Origin: Escallonia rubra
Taxonomy: Eukaryota > Streptophyta > Magnoliopsida > Escalloniales > Escalloniaceae
Length of the DNA: 64,000 bases
NCBI GenBank assembly: GCA_033065855.1
Contig: JAVXUO010000382.1
Coordinates: forward strand, 1 to 64,000
Reading direction: 5' to 3'
A program made the position numbers and the translations under genes. Under the pieces are notes generated by a model. That model did no database searches, was not told the DNA's origin, and saw only the letters and a program-made list of their open reading frames with translations. This document shows positions 33,801-44,611 of this stretch, in pieces. Each line of letters starts with the position of its first letter. The first letter of the stretch is position 1.

Positions 33801-36800
33801 AGAAAACAAATGAAAATGGCAAGTACTTACTTGGACTGTATACGAGCTGGAGTTGCATGCAAAACAGCACTAAGAATCCCAAGGATAGTTTGTGTTTTAC
33901 CTGTTCCTGGTGGGCCCTAAAAGGTAGCATCTATTAGCGTCAAGATACCAATATGGAAGTGTCACATGTTATTGCTTGTATTGTCCCCAACAAGCTTACG
34001 ATTCTTATGTTTGGCTTATAATTATATAAAAAAATCCCGAATAATGATAACAATTCAAGAGTGTAACAGCAACACATAGAGAGTTGTACACTTCTAATAA
34101 CTGGTAAGAAAATGCAACATGTTACTACGTGAGGAACACCAAGACTTGAGTATATAGGATCTCTCGTATAAAATTAACTAACTGAAAGAGCATTAAAATG
34201 ATAATTTCCCAACTAAATAACACGTACACTGAAATGGTATTGATGGTAAGCTTACTAACAAAAGCACACGTAAAGGTACACTAAGATCAGTGTTCCTTGA
34301 GTTTTGCCTTAGAACATTGCATGAAATCATTCAGGCATAAACTTGATTTTACAGAACTTATGAAAGAGAGAGAAAAAGAAAAAGCTAATGGAACCAGAAA
34401 ATGAGAACGGGGTAAACATAATCACGAAGTACAGAACACCAGATGCAGCTTCCAAGCAAGGTACAATTTCAGAAATGCAATCTCAGATAAGGATGGATCC
34501 AAACGTAATAATGAATTAAATAACCTCCAAACTTAACAAGCTAAAAGGAAAGGAGAGGTGTCTAATAGCCAATCATCTATTCCCAACTGAATTTTCTGTT
34601 TAAACGGAATAATAACCGGATAACAATGATCTACAGAGAGACCAAAAGGTCTATGCTTATAGGTTTATTGCATGTGCACATGCATAGAGAACCTTTTGGC
34701 ACTGTGGGGGGGGGGGGGAGGGTACAATGGATAACCTAGAAAAACCTGTAATTCTTTCTAGTTTATCTTAGAGCATCGTCCAACAGACATTGTGGTCACT
34801 CAGTAAATAATGGTTACCTGTATTTGGTTTGATCATGTAATTCAGTTCATACAATATGCTTTAGTAAAAGTGACAATCAACCTTTTGTTGCTTTTATTAT
34901 GCTCATTAAGGTTTTCAAATTCCTAGAATTGTTATACGGTTTGGCTCCATCCACTTGTCTGAGATTGGGGTCATGCATCCTTTTGCTAAACCAGTCTGTC
35001 TTGACCCCTTTACTATTTCAGGTTGAATCCGGTAAAGATAGATTCTGTTTGGAATCCAAGTTTCTGTTAGTCAGTTCACGGCTTTGGAGAATGGCACATA
35101 TTTATCTTATTTTTATCGGCTAGAGAAGATCAATGCATTTGGCAGGAAACTGATGCATCTCTCTTGAGATTTATATACAGTTATCTCCAAGTTTTAGCAA
35201 GGATTAACTCGGGACATCAAAGTTTCTTATACAACTGTTTATCTAGAAATTGGAGATTTTTAGTGGCTAGATGTACCTTGACCATTGTATATATTGTCGT
35301 CATCATCATAAGCATCCCAAAACTAGTTGGGGTCAGCTACATGAATCAATATCTTCAATTTCCCCCTATCAAAGCACACCTACTGTCGATTCCTCTCAAT
35401 CAAGTCTTTTCTCACTAGTTCTCCCCATGTCATACTTGGACTACCCCTACCTTGCCTTAGCCCATCAACTTGGCATAATTCACTTCTTCATACAGGGGCA
35501 TGTAAAGGCCTATGTTCAATAAGACTAAACCATGTCAAATGATGCTCCCTCATCTTTCCCTCAACTGGAGCCAGCACCAGCTTGTTGTAAATATCCTCAA
35601 TTTTCCTTGCCTGAGCTAAGCATTCACATATCAGCTAAACTCGTCTTATGTTCACGGTGTTTCTTAGTTGCCCAACAATGTGAACCATACAAGATTTCTG
35701 GTCTCATTGCCATTTCTAAAAAAAAATCCCTTAAACTTAAGAGGAATACTCTACTTTAGCCGACCTGCTCTTATTCTATGGGCAATATCTTCGTCCTTCT
35801 GCATTTCTGTTCCAAGATACCTAAAGATACTTTTCTTAGGTAATAATGCATTTATCATATTTTTTGGACGTACTAATTTTTGACATATAATCTGTATCGG
35901 TCTGGTGATGTATCCCGGTCTCTACCTCTTTATACACATTACACATGCTCAACACATGGACCTATGTCATCAAGTATAAATGAATATGCTCTCATATTTC
36001 GCACATATTACATCAGCCCTGCTGAAATGCATCTTATGGCTTCATAGGACATCAAAGATATGGTTCAGCAAATCACTCGAAATTTTCGCATATTCTGTAA
36101 CAAAAGACACTAGATACAAATAAGTGGAGTCTAGGACAACAGAATGTCGGTTTAAAGCAATCAAGTGGGAACACACAGGAGGCAAGTCAAACCTGTATCA
36201 GGAGAAACATTTTGCGCGAGAGACCTGCCTGCAATAAACAGAAAACCATAATTGGGGAAGTTGTATGCCATTGCCAAGTATGACAGGATAAAAGCAACAA
36301 ATACATGAAAAAGCAGATGAACCCATAATTTCAGTAAACACTCACATTTATTGCCTCCAGTTGAGATACATTGTGGTTGCTTTCAATATACTCCCGTAGC
36401 GGTCTAGAAATCTTCCAAGCCTGATCTTCAGACCTTTGGCTGCTTTCAGCAGCCGTCAATATTAATTCCTTGAACGGGAGGAAGCTAATCGAACGTAAAG
36501 CAACGTATTCACGAACAATAGTTGATAAACTGCAAATCTGCACATCATTTAATATTTGCCTTAGGCAATTAAACTAAGAATGGACTCCATGAAATTATGA
36601 GGTTAAACATTCTACTGGAATATTCTGTCTTCGTGTTAGTATGCTGTTCATATATCTTGACATAATTTGGCTTTGTATGCTGTGCATAAATCGAGTCCAC
36701 CTTTTCCGCACTGAACTGGTAATATCAACGAAACTAATGCTGGTAATTATACGGTGGAAGAGGATAATAACAGTGATGAATCTATGAAGATCACGCCCAA

Positions 36801-39684
36801 ATGAAGATTCCAAAGAGTAACAACAGTAACACTAGTTTTGATTGGAAAGATCATAATAGTGATTCCACCAATATGTTCAACAAACAGTCAACGACAAAAT
36901 TAAGCAACGCAAGACTACGTGATATAACGTGTCTAAATTTCTCTGATATCTAGAGCCACTCATTTTCCAATAACTTATGATCTTTGGATGTGGGCTTCGT
37001 AGTGGCCTTGGGACTAAATTTGGGTCAACCCACCTTTTCTGACCCTTCATATGGTCTATGAAGCACGGACGCTTCATAGTACCAAGGTGTCACCCAACAC
37101 CTCTCTATCATCTCCGGACACATGTTGGACACCTTGTAAGGTATCCGACTACGTTTTACTACCTTTTAGACAAGTATTGGACAACTCGGCATAGGTGCTG
37201 GACACATATGCGCAACACCTCAATAAAGTTTGTATTTCGGCAGTCATTCTCGGTAGTATTAGTGTATTTGTTCTTCTTTTGTCTTCCTTCTGCTTGTTCC
37301 TAACTCTTTCTTTCACCTGCTAGTCTCTTTCATGCTTCTTCAATGGCTTTTTGCTGCTTCTCCTTATTAAATTGTATTTCAGCAATTATGCTGTGTAACT
37401 TTTGATTGCTATGATTTGCTTGAAATTAGGTGATATTAAAGATTTCCACTTTTAAACGCTTCCATAGATATCGAATATATCTGTAATTTTGCAGTGTCCT
37501 GAGGTGTCCGAAATTACGTTTACTGGTGATTCCCGTGTCCGTTGTCCTCGTCGGTGTTCGTGTCCTTATAGAGCAAGTAACAGATATATGTTCCTGCAAC
37601 TTTGCTCTCTTTTGGATTGTGTGATGGGTCCCAACCTTTGATGTCATGCTTACGGGTGTCTAGATGCTTCATTTTTTAAACTCTACAGCCTTTACCTAAA
37701 CAGAGGTTTTCATGACCTTATCAAACAAGACAAATAACTTTTTACCTTCTAACACTGAGTATGAGTTACAGAAAGAATAGGTTTTGGGACCAAGGCCTTG
37801 ACTGGTCATTGTCCAATAGATTCAGGAATAGAGGCCTTGCTAGCTCAGAGCTCCAAAGGAACAGAAACCGGCAATAGTCACTGCTTATGAGTACCGTCCA
37901 CAACACTTGGGACGGCCACCCATTACCTTATACCTTGCCTAGGTAAAGCACAACCTTTTTAAGACCCAATATAATCCTTGAACTTTCACACACATGCCCT
38001 AAATCAACGCCTCTCTCTTGCAATATCACTTGGAGTTCCCTCTTAATTCTAATGTTTGTGGTGTATCACCAAAAAGATAAATAGATAGTTACAGAAAGAA
38101 TGATGCATCAACCTATTGCATATCGTAGCCTGGCATTACTTAACAGGTGAAAGACACGTAGATGATTGGTAGCGTAATTTCTAGGAATGATACGGCACCC
38201 ATCGTTTATTGTAGTACGAGGAAAGTGCCAAAACGATATCATTCTTCCATCCTACTGTATCGATCCCATTAATTATGGATAGAAGTTTTACAAACATTGA
38301 GTGTGCCATAAAATCTGCCATTTTCCCTCTAGCAAAACGTATAGCCTTGTCTGATAACAATTTGGCCAATTAAAAATAATATAGCAACTTGGCTCTAGCA
38401 AAAACATATAACCCCATCAGATAAACAATTTGGCATACTAAAAATGACAAAGCAGTGGAAAGTTACTTAAAACTCAAAGCCACTTTTATTACAGTAAAAG
38501 GTTCGTAGAGATTGAAATACCTTCATAATACACCAGTATTTCTGTATTTCGCTAACAAGAGGACGCATGCTCAACAGCCTTGGGGAAGATTTAACTTCAG
38601 CTGTGTTATTTCTTTTTACTTCTTCACTTAAATGCATTCTAAGCCTAATTTTGTCTGGTTGACGATGCTCCACCAATGCAAATGCATATGTAGTTGGGAG
38701 TTCTGTATCTCCTCCAAACTGCAAAAAAGATAAATCCAAAAGAAGTATAGCTCAAGACATCCTAGTGTAATATAGTATCATTTTTATAAACCAGAAGAGG
38801 GCAGCAATTGTTTAAATAAAATCAATCCCAAGTGAAACAAGTCAATGGACTACACAGCTTGCCAATAAATAAGAAGATTAACCACTTCAAAAAAATTTAG
38901 GTTATGTCAAGCCAACTAAAAATCATATAGAATGGTACCAAAATAACCATTGAAGTGGCCAGTGGGAGTAAGCCAGCTTCTTAACGGACAGGACACCAAG
39001 GCTATCAACTTAGTACCTTCTTTTTTGAAAGCAATAACAAATCATTCTGTGACAGTGATCCCCAGTCGTTCTCACCAAATAACGATAGTAAGTGAAACCC
39101 GTCGGCCTCTTTGCATTCCGTTGTCAAACCACTTAACCATTCTGTTTCTGAAATGCACGATAAAATAATGTATCAATGGGTCTCTATCCAAACAAAGCAA
39201 CTGGGTATTCGTGTTCCATAAGACAGAAGTACGTAGATATATAGACAAATATAGTTGCTTACTGGGTCAGAATCCGAAAATCCAGTTGATAGTAGAACAT
39301 TTTTGGAAAAAAAAGATGGAAAAAGAAAATTACCCTCCTCCTCATCTCTTCCTTGAATGATCTGGGCTTTCACTTCTTCGAACAAAAGCGGCTCGAATGT
39401 AGAGAGATAATCATCAACATCGTTGTATTTGTCCTTGACTTTCTTCAGACCCAGAGAAGTTAAATCCCTCTTGCCTTTGTTCTTTCTCTGCTTACATCAA
39501 GAATTCGCAGAAATCCAATCATTAATGTGCTTTCCTCTGTGTGTGTGCGTGAGAGCAAGAAGCGGGGTAAACAAGAAATTACATCGGATTCTTTGAGGAT
39601 ACGGAGGTAGTCCCAGCTGAGGACTATTTTGTAGAAGCGAAGGACGGAGACTTCTTCTTCGAGCTTGCTGTTGTCCACGGCCAT
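27041..39684 (-). CDS. MAA3: SEN1-type RNA/DNA helicase, MAGATAMA 3 orthologue, 822 aa, 20 exons
   Basis: Exons in transcript order: 39583-39684, 39334-39490, 39017-39147, 38521-38718, 36346-36537, 36193-36228, 33831-33916, 33668-33718, 31165-31276, 30914-31019, 30461-30558, 30243-30356, 30083-30175, 29230-29283, 28709-28767, 28524-28608, 27995-28363, 27656-27778, 27442-27528, 27041-27256. All join in phase to 2469 nt. The protein follows Arabidopsis MAA3 (about 818 aa) throughout. Superfamily 1 motifs: Walker A GPPGTGKT (exon 7), [10 protein letters not shown] (exon 10), Walker B IIDEAAQ (exon 13), [10 protein letters not shown] (exons 14-15), QYRMHPE (exon 16), NTVDGFQGREKD (exons 17-18) and GITRAR (exon 18). 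The C-terminus is acidic ([19 protein letters not shown]). MAA3 is a nuclear SEN1-like helicase needed for female gametophyte development and pollen-tube guidance. Introns of 2.0-2.4 kb separate exons 4/5, 6/7 and 8/9. Confidence 0.96.
30766..30822. repeat. Compound (TG)n(AG)n microsatellite
   Basis: About 13 TG units are followed directly by about 15 GA units in the intron between MAA3-like exons 10 and 11. It is likely polymorphic. Confidence 0.95.
35270..35420 (+). repeat. Probable relic of a dispersed plant repeat in a MAA3-like intron
   Basis: The stretch contains GTCATCATCATAAGCATCCC, AAACTAGTTGGGGTCAGCTA and CATGAATCA, a wording that recurs around old retroposed repeats in many plant genomes. 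The surrounding intron (33917-36192) also has a G-run near 34705-34718. No ends or target duplication are visible, so the class is unknown. Confidence 0.4.
37070..37600. repeat. Possible repeat relic (GTGTCCG/CGGACAC-rich) in MAA3-like intron 4
   Basis: Repeated GGACAC / GTGTCC phrases (CACATGTTGGACACCTTG, CTGGACACATATG, GTGTCCGTTGTCCTCG) cluster in this 0.5-kb stretch. I see no coding sequence and no element ends. Confidence 0.35.
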
Positions 39685-39896
39685 TTCCCTCTCTCACTCC
39701 TAAGTCCTACCCACCCGAGAGGGAGGAGGCCGAGGGGGGCGAGCGTCGGGACTGCGGAGAAGAAGGTTTGGGTGCACCGCCGACTGGTATAGGGGGACTC
39801 TTTGAGGGTTTAGGCGGAAAGGGTTTATGTACTTTCGGAAAAGTTCCGATTGTAATTTGGATTTAAAAAAAAGTGGTTTTAGGGATGCGTTAAATT

Positions 39897-40208
39897 AAGA
39901 GTTTTTGCCCTTAATAATCAATTTTTAATACTTAATTATTTTTTTATCTTATTTTGAACCTTATTTACCAATCAGTCCATTTTTTAAAATTGTGATTCCA
40001 AACATAAATTTCAAGAGAAAAAAAATGTAGTTTGAAACAACGTTTTCAAAAGAAATCTTAGTTTTTAACAGATATTTCATACGTTGGTACATTAAAATCT
40101 TTGTTTGAAATTACGATTTTCTAAAAATGGGTTAGATAGGTAAATAAGGTTCAAAATGGGATAAAGAAGTAATAAGTATTAAAAATGGATTATTAAGAGC
40201 AAAAACTC
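39897..40208. mobile_element. About 312-bp MITE with roughly 80-bp terminal inverted repeats
   Basis: The left end (GAGTTTTTGCCCTTAATAAT from 39899) and the right end (complement GAGTTTTTGCTCTTAATAAT, ending 40208) match imperfectly for about 80 bp, both continuing to ACCTTATTTACC. The direct repeat GTTAAATT flanks it at 39889-39896 and 40209-40216. An 8-bp duplication suggests a hAT-type element, although two extra A bases at the left end leave the exact border uncertain. It lies about 210 bp upstream of the MAA3-like start codon and is non-coding. Confidence 0.82.
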
Positions 40209-40216
40209 GTTAAATT

Positions 40217-41483
40217 CACTTTATTGTTTGCCAAATATTAGAAAATTCAATCTTAGCTTGGGTTGTGTTGCGTTTGAAACTCATTTTCAGTTAATTTTTT
40301 TTTTTAATGAAAATGACAGCTGCAGATTCTTATAACTGAATTTTACTTTTATAATTGTGTGTGTTTTTTTTAACATGTGTGTCTCTTTATTCTATTGGTC
40401 CAAGTCACTGTAATGGAACTGTTGGATGGCGTGGATGCTAGAGAGATTGATGGCATATCTAACGCACCAGGCATAATGATGATGGCAGATTAACAAGTAA
40501 CGGTGGCAGTGGCATGGCTATGGTGCGTGCACTACATGGTCATGGTGGTTTTGAGGTGTCGGATGCTAACAACGATGGCAGATCTTTGATGAGGTGGTGT
40601 GGGCATTATGTTGCTGTGGTGGATCTTTGATGAGGTGGGTGTGGTGGTAATAACTAGTGTGGTGGCGGTCGGTTATGGTGGTGGTGGTGGTGCTAATGGC
40701 GGTACTAACAATAAGTTAACGGATGTGGATTGGCGATAGTGATGGTGGTGGAGGTGGCAATTGAGTTTAAGAGAGGAACTGGTTGTTTTCTTGTGATTGA
40801 TTGTAGTTGTCAGTGGTTATGGTTGTTGACAGTATTGGCATGGTGTTTGGGAATATTTTAGTAGTGGTGCTTGCGATGGTGATAGACCCGCGATCAGCAG
40901 CTATGGTGGTTTGTGAGTTTGGTGTTTGGAGTACTGGTCAGTGGTTGTGGCGATCGTTGCGATGGTCAGTGGCTGGCAGTTCCTGTGACTTTGGTATTCG
41001 GCGGTGGTAGTATAATGCTTTCTGACCAAAGTTGAAAGGTGAATTTAAAAATTAAAAAAAACCAAAAAAAAAAAACTGACAACTAAAAAATGGAGGTTTG
41101 AATACAACCATATTATAATTTTGTTTGTAAAACTGAAGAAAAAATAAAATGAATAAAACCGTCTATTAAACGTTAATATATTTTACATTTCCTAAATTTG
41201 AAAAAAAATTGAAAACAAAAAGGGCTTCAAACGCTACCTTGAATGAAAAAAGCCAGCGAGTTCTTGCGATTTAGCCGGCCATAAACTCATGTGTTCGAAT
41301 CTTACTCATGTGTTCTACGTTCGAAACTTATTACCGTATTTTTAGCACAAGCATATGTTATCAACGGATGTTGTCATGCGCATTATGAGAGGACGGGGTA
41401 TAACTCAATGTAGGCATGTTCGGTACACATATATGGCCACGGGTTCCAAAACATCCGTTGCAAGATCAAAGGGAAAAACAAAA
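40217..41483. other. Intergenic, includes a GGTGG-rich tract (40440-41010)
   Basis: No gene recognised. From about 40440 to 41010 the plus strand is rich in GGTGG, GATGGTGG and GTGGTGGTGG, with a duplicated phrase TGGTGGATCTTTGATGAGGT (also GCAGATCTTTGATGAGGT). It is similar in style to the tracts at 19.4, 24.2 and 62.1 kb. ORFs inside are products of composition. Confidence 0.6.
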
Positions 41484-42176
41484 TTGAGGCCCTGTTTGTT
41501 TAACGGAAAATGTTTTTTGAAAAATATTTTCAAAAATTTCATTCCGTTATTTGGGCGTTGCACATAAAACGACAAAACTATATATACCAAACAAACATAT
41601 GCTTTATGCTATTTGGGCGTTGATGTGTGTGTGTGGGGGAGGGGTGCATGGGTGTATGTGGGTTTGTGCGTGTGGGTGGGTGGGTATATATGTACGTGTG
41701 TGGGCGGTAGTTGGGGGTGTGGGGTTGAGGGGTCGGTGGGCATGGGTGTCATTTGTGTGGGTGAAAGTGTGTGTGTGTGTGTGTGTGTTTAGGTCGGGGT
41801 GTGTGTAGGCTCAGGTGGGGGGGGGGGGGGGTATGTGTGTGGTTTTGTGTGTGTGGGTGGGGGAGGGGTGGGGGGTTTGGCGTGTTTATGTGTGTGTGGG
41901 GCTTGTGTATGTGTGGGTGCGCGCGCGTGTGTGCACACGTGTGTGGGTGTTACCCGGAGGGGGGGGGGGGGTGTATGTGGGGGTGTGTCCGTGTTCAACG
42001 GTCCGGAAAATAACTTACCGAGTTTTAATTGGTAAGTGATTTTTCGACATTTTGTTCTTCAAAATAAGTGCGATCTGAAATCATTTTCCTTTGAAAAATC
42101 TTATGCATGCACCAAAAACTGAAAATGCGGATTTTTTTTTTCGAGAAAATGATTTTCGTGAAACTAACAAGCCCTC
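41484..42176. mobile_element. Probable hAT-like non-autonomous element with a GT/G-rich core
   Basis: The left end GAGGCCCTGTTTGTTTAACG and the complement of the right end GAGGGCTTGTTAGTTTCACG are similar, and each is followed by GAAAAT-type sequence, a pattern common among plant hAT-like MITEs. No clear target duplication was found. The core (41625-42000) is GT-rich with G-runs of 10 or more, which makes long but meaningless Cys/Gly/Val reading frames. Confidence 0.5.
41625..42000 (+). repeat. Extended GT/G-rich tract
   Basis: Irregular GTGTGTGGG units include a (GT)n run at 41769-41788, G-runs near 41817-41830 and 41959-41971, and an alternating purine-pyrimidine stretch (GCGCGCGTGTGTGCACACGT) near 41920-41942. 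Quadruplex and Z-DNA potential are obvious from the composition; biological use is unknown. Confidence 0.85.
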
Positions 42177-42476
42177 AAATACAAGGAAATTTCAGATGAT
42201 GGCATGCCATATCACAGGCACATTGCTTACCTAATAGTGTAAAACTAATGACCCGTATATTTAGACTTTTAGCAGGGTTATTGTACAATCTATTGTCCTA
42301 CAAAAATATTGCGGTATTTTGCATTTACAAAAATATTGAGCATATATACACTGCTTGGTTTTGGCCCCTGACATTAGTTACGAACTAGCAATCATTCTTT
42401 TTCGTGGTTCCTCGAGTGTTGTTCCTACGTAACATATCAAATTGTCGGTGTTAGACGAGAGACGTAATAAAAAAAA

Positions 42477-43870
42477 GAGTAAATTGCACCAATGGCCACT
42501 GAATTATGCCTCATTTTTCACTTAAGTCACCCAACTTTATTTTGTGCCATTTTGGCCACTGGACTATCAAATCTGACCGATTTTACCACTATGTCTGCCG
42601 GTGTTAATTTCTCTCCGTTACATGATCATGCGCCGTGCACATGACCATTCAAATCAGGGGTAATTTCGTCCCTTCTTGTAAATCGTTCCCATAAGTGAAA
42701 AAGGAGGCATAGTCGCCTCCACCGTCGACTGTCAGCACCCCAAGCTTTTAACGCCGACTACCATTACACCAACCTAACCGCCGCTGCCACCACCATCCAA
42801 TTACCCACACACCCGCATCGTCGCCTCCACCATCGACCGTCATTACACCAACCCAGATCTTCTCTCTCCCTCTCTGTTCCTATCTTTGTATATACTTTGT
42901 TTGCTCCACCAAGTAACAATAGCTTGATATTTATGCAAAATAACAAGTGGTATTCAAGGATTTTGTTGATGGATTTTATTGTGGATTTTTGGTTGGGGAT
43001 TTTGTTGATGGTGGCAGGCTCGGTGAAAGTGGTAATCATGGACGGGGAATTTGTTGTGGATTTTGTTGATGGGGTGGGGACCGGCGGTTGTTAGTGGGGC
43101 AATCTGGGACGGAGGTTTTGGTGGTGGTGGGTTAAATGGTCAAAGATCGAAAAAGGACGGTAGTGGCTTTGACGGCGGTGGATAGTGGAGGTGAGTCGGG
43201 CATTTGCCGGTGTTGAGGAGTGGTTGGTCCGGCACTCATTATCGTAAGGGAGTTGTGGTGGTCGATGGCAGTTGTTATGGTGGTCGAAAAAGGACAGAGA
43301 GAGATTAATGTAAACAGACGGAATAGAAGAAGAAGAAGAAGAAAATGGTAGGAAGAACGGCACCGCCGTTCCCCCAATCACTGGCGATTCCCTTTGGTGG
43401 AAGAAGAGCAGCGGCATCACCGACGGCGTAATGGTGCAAGTCTAGAAGAGCGGCGCCGATGACGCTTTGTCATCACCGATGACGCTTTGTCATCACCGAC
43501 GGGCCACAATAGTGAACTCCATGATGGTGGAAGTGAAGTGTGGTACAAGCGGCGCCGATGACGGTGGAGCTTGTCTTGTGGGGACGGCATATCTGATAGC
43601 AGAGAGGGAAAGAAAGAGAAGAAAGATAGAGAGAGAGATAGATAGAGAAAGAAAAAAGAGAGATTTGATGGGGATTGATGGTTTTGCCCCTGCTTTGAAG
43701 GGTCATGTGAGCGGCATGTGACCCTTTAACGGAGAAAATTTAACACCGGTTGACGGAGTGGTTAAATCGGACAGATTTGAGAGTCCAGTGGCCAAAATGA
43801 CACAAAATAAAGTTAGATGACTTAAGTGAAAAAGTGATCATAGTTCAGTGGCCATTGGTGCAATTTACTC
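42477..43870. mobile_element. 1.39-kb non-autonomous Mutator-like element (MULE), 9-bp target duplication
   Basis: Long terminal inverted repeats start GAGTAAATTGCACCAATGGC at both ends and stay alignable for roughly 150 bp (CACTTAAGTCA, TTTTGTGCCATTTTGGCCAC, then a TCTCCGTTA block). The 9-bp direct repeat TAAAAAAAA flanks it at 42468-42476 and 43871-43879. Both signs are diagnostic for Mutator-like elements. The interior (42660-43700) encodes no recognisable transposase. It is rich in CCACC/GGTGG triplets and has a duplicated GATGACGCTTTGTCATCACC phrase near 43457-43500 and GAGA repeats near 43620-43650. Whether the interior derives from a captured host gene cannot be told here. Confidence 0.92.
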
Positions 43871-43879
43871 TAAAAAAAA

Positions 43880-44611
43880 ACATAGTGCCACTCCCTCTCA
43901 CCCGCACACCCCCACACTAACATATCCTCCACAATTTTCATGTAAATGATGATCAAATGAGGAGAATGGGCAGTTTTAACGACCGACCAACAATTCTTGT
44001 TGGTTATGGTTAAAACTACTAAACTAATGATGAAAATAGCAAAATAGGGCAACTATCCCGTAACATTGAATGTTTATAGATGTAGTAGATGCTTTTGAAT
44101 GTACCGAGGAATTGAGGATACTCTTGCGATTTAAACTAGACAACAACCTTTGTGTATGTATTTTAAGCAACTCAAAATCACAGTTCTATTAGGACTATTT
44201 TCGTAAATGCAAAGTACGTACTAAGTTTTTGATATTGAAACGATGGAAATATGTCCAAGTTTTATTTATTTATTTTTGAGTTAGATCATCCGGTATCTGG
44301 ACTCCCACATTGAGAATCGACTAATCCGGATTCGAGCCACGTGGGCGCAAACCTCTCCTTACCAAGTTTTTCCGGCTCGAAGTTTTATGAAAGGGTTTCT
44401 TTTTTAGCCTCTCTCGAATCCAAACAGACCGAGGTGACCATTTCGCCGGGCGCCTCCTCATGACCAACCCTAAACACGCAGCTATTTACTCCCATTGACA
44501 CTGATTTCAACCCTCACCGGAACCCTTAAACCCATTGCATTCCCAGCCGAAATGGTACGTTAAACAACGCTGCGTCCGTAGATCGAAGCCCTCACACAGT
44601 GACTGGAAATA
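43880..44611. other. Upstream region of the PPR gene
   Basis: No gene recognised. A patch near 44270-44360 (CCGGATTCGAGCCACGTGGG) resembles a tRNA B box in reverse and could be a SINE relic, but no other tRNA features are seen. The last 200 bases are probably promoter and leader. Confidence 0.4.

Noticed and set aside
41551-42039. Overlapping Cys/Gly/Val-rich ORFs on both strands
   Set aside because: They are direct products of the GT/G-rich repeat and have no start context, splice signals or family similarity.
44270-44360. tRNA/SINE-like B box in reverse near the PPR promoter
   Set aside because: Only the CCGGATTCGAGCC patch fits; no A box at the right distance, no tail, no target duplication.
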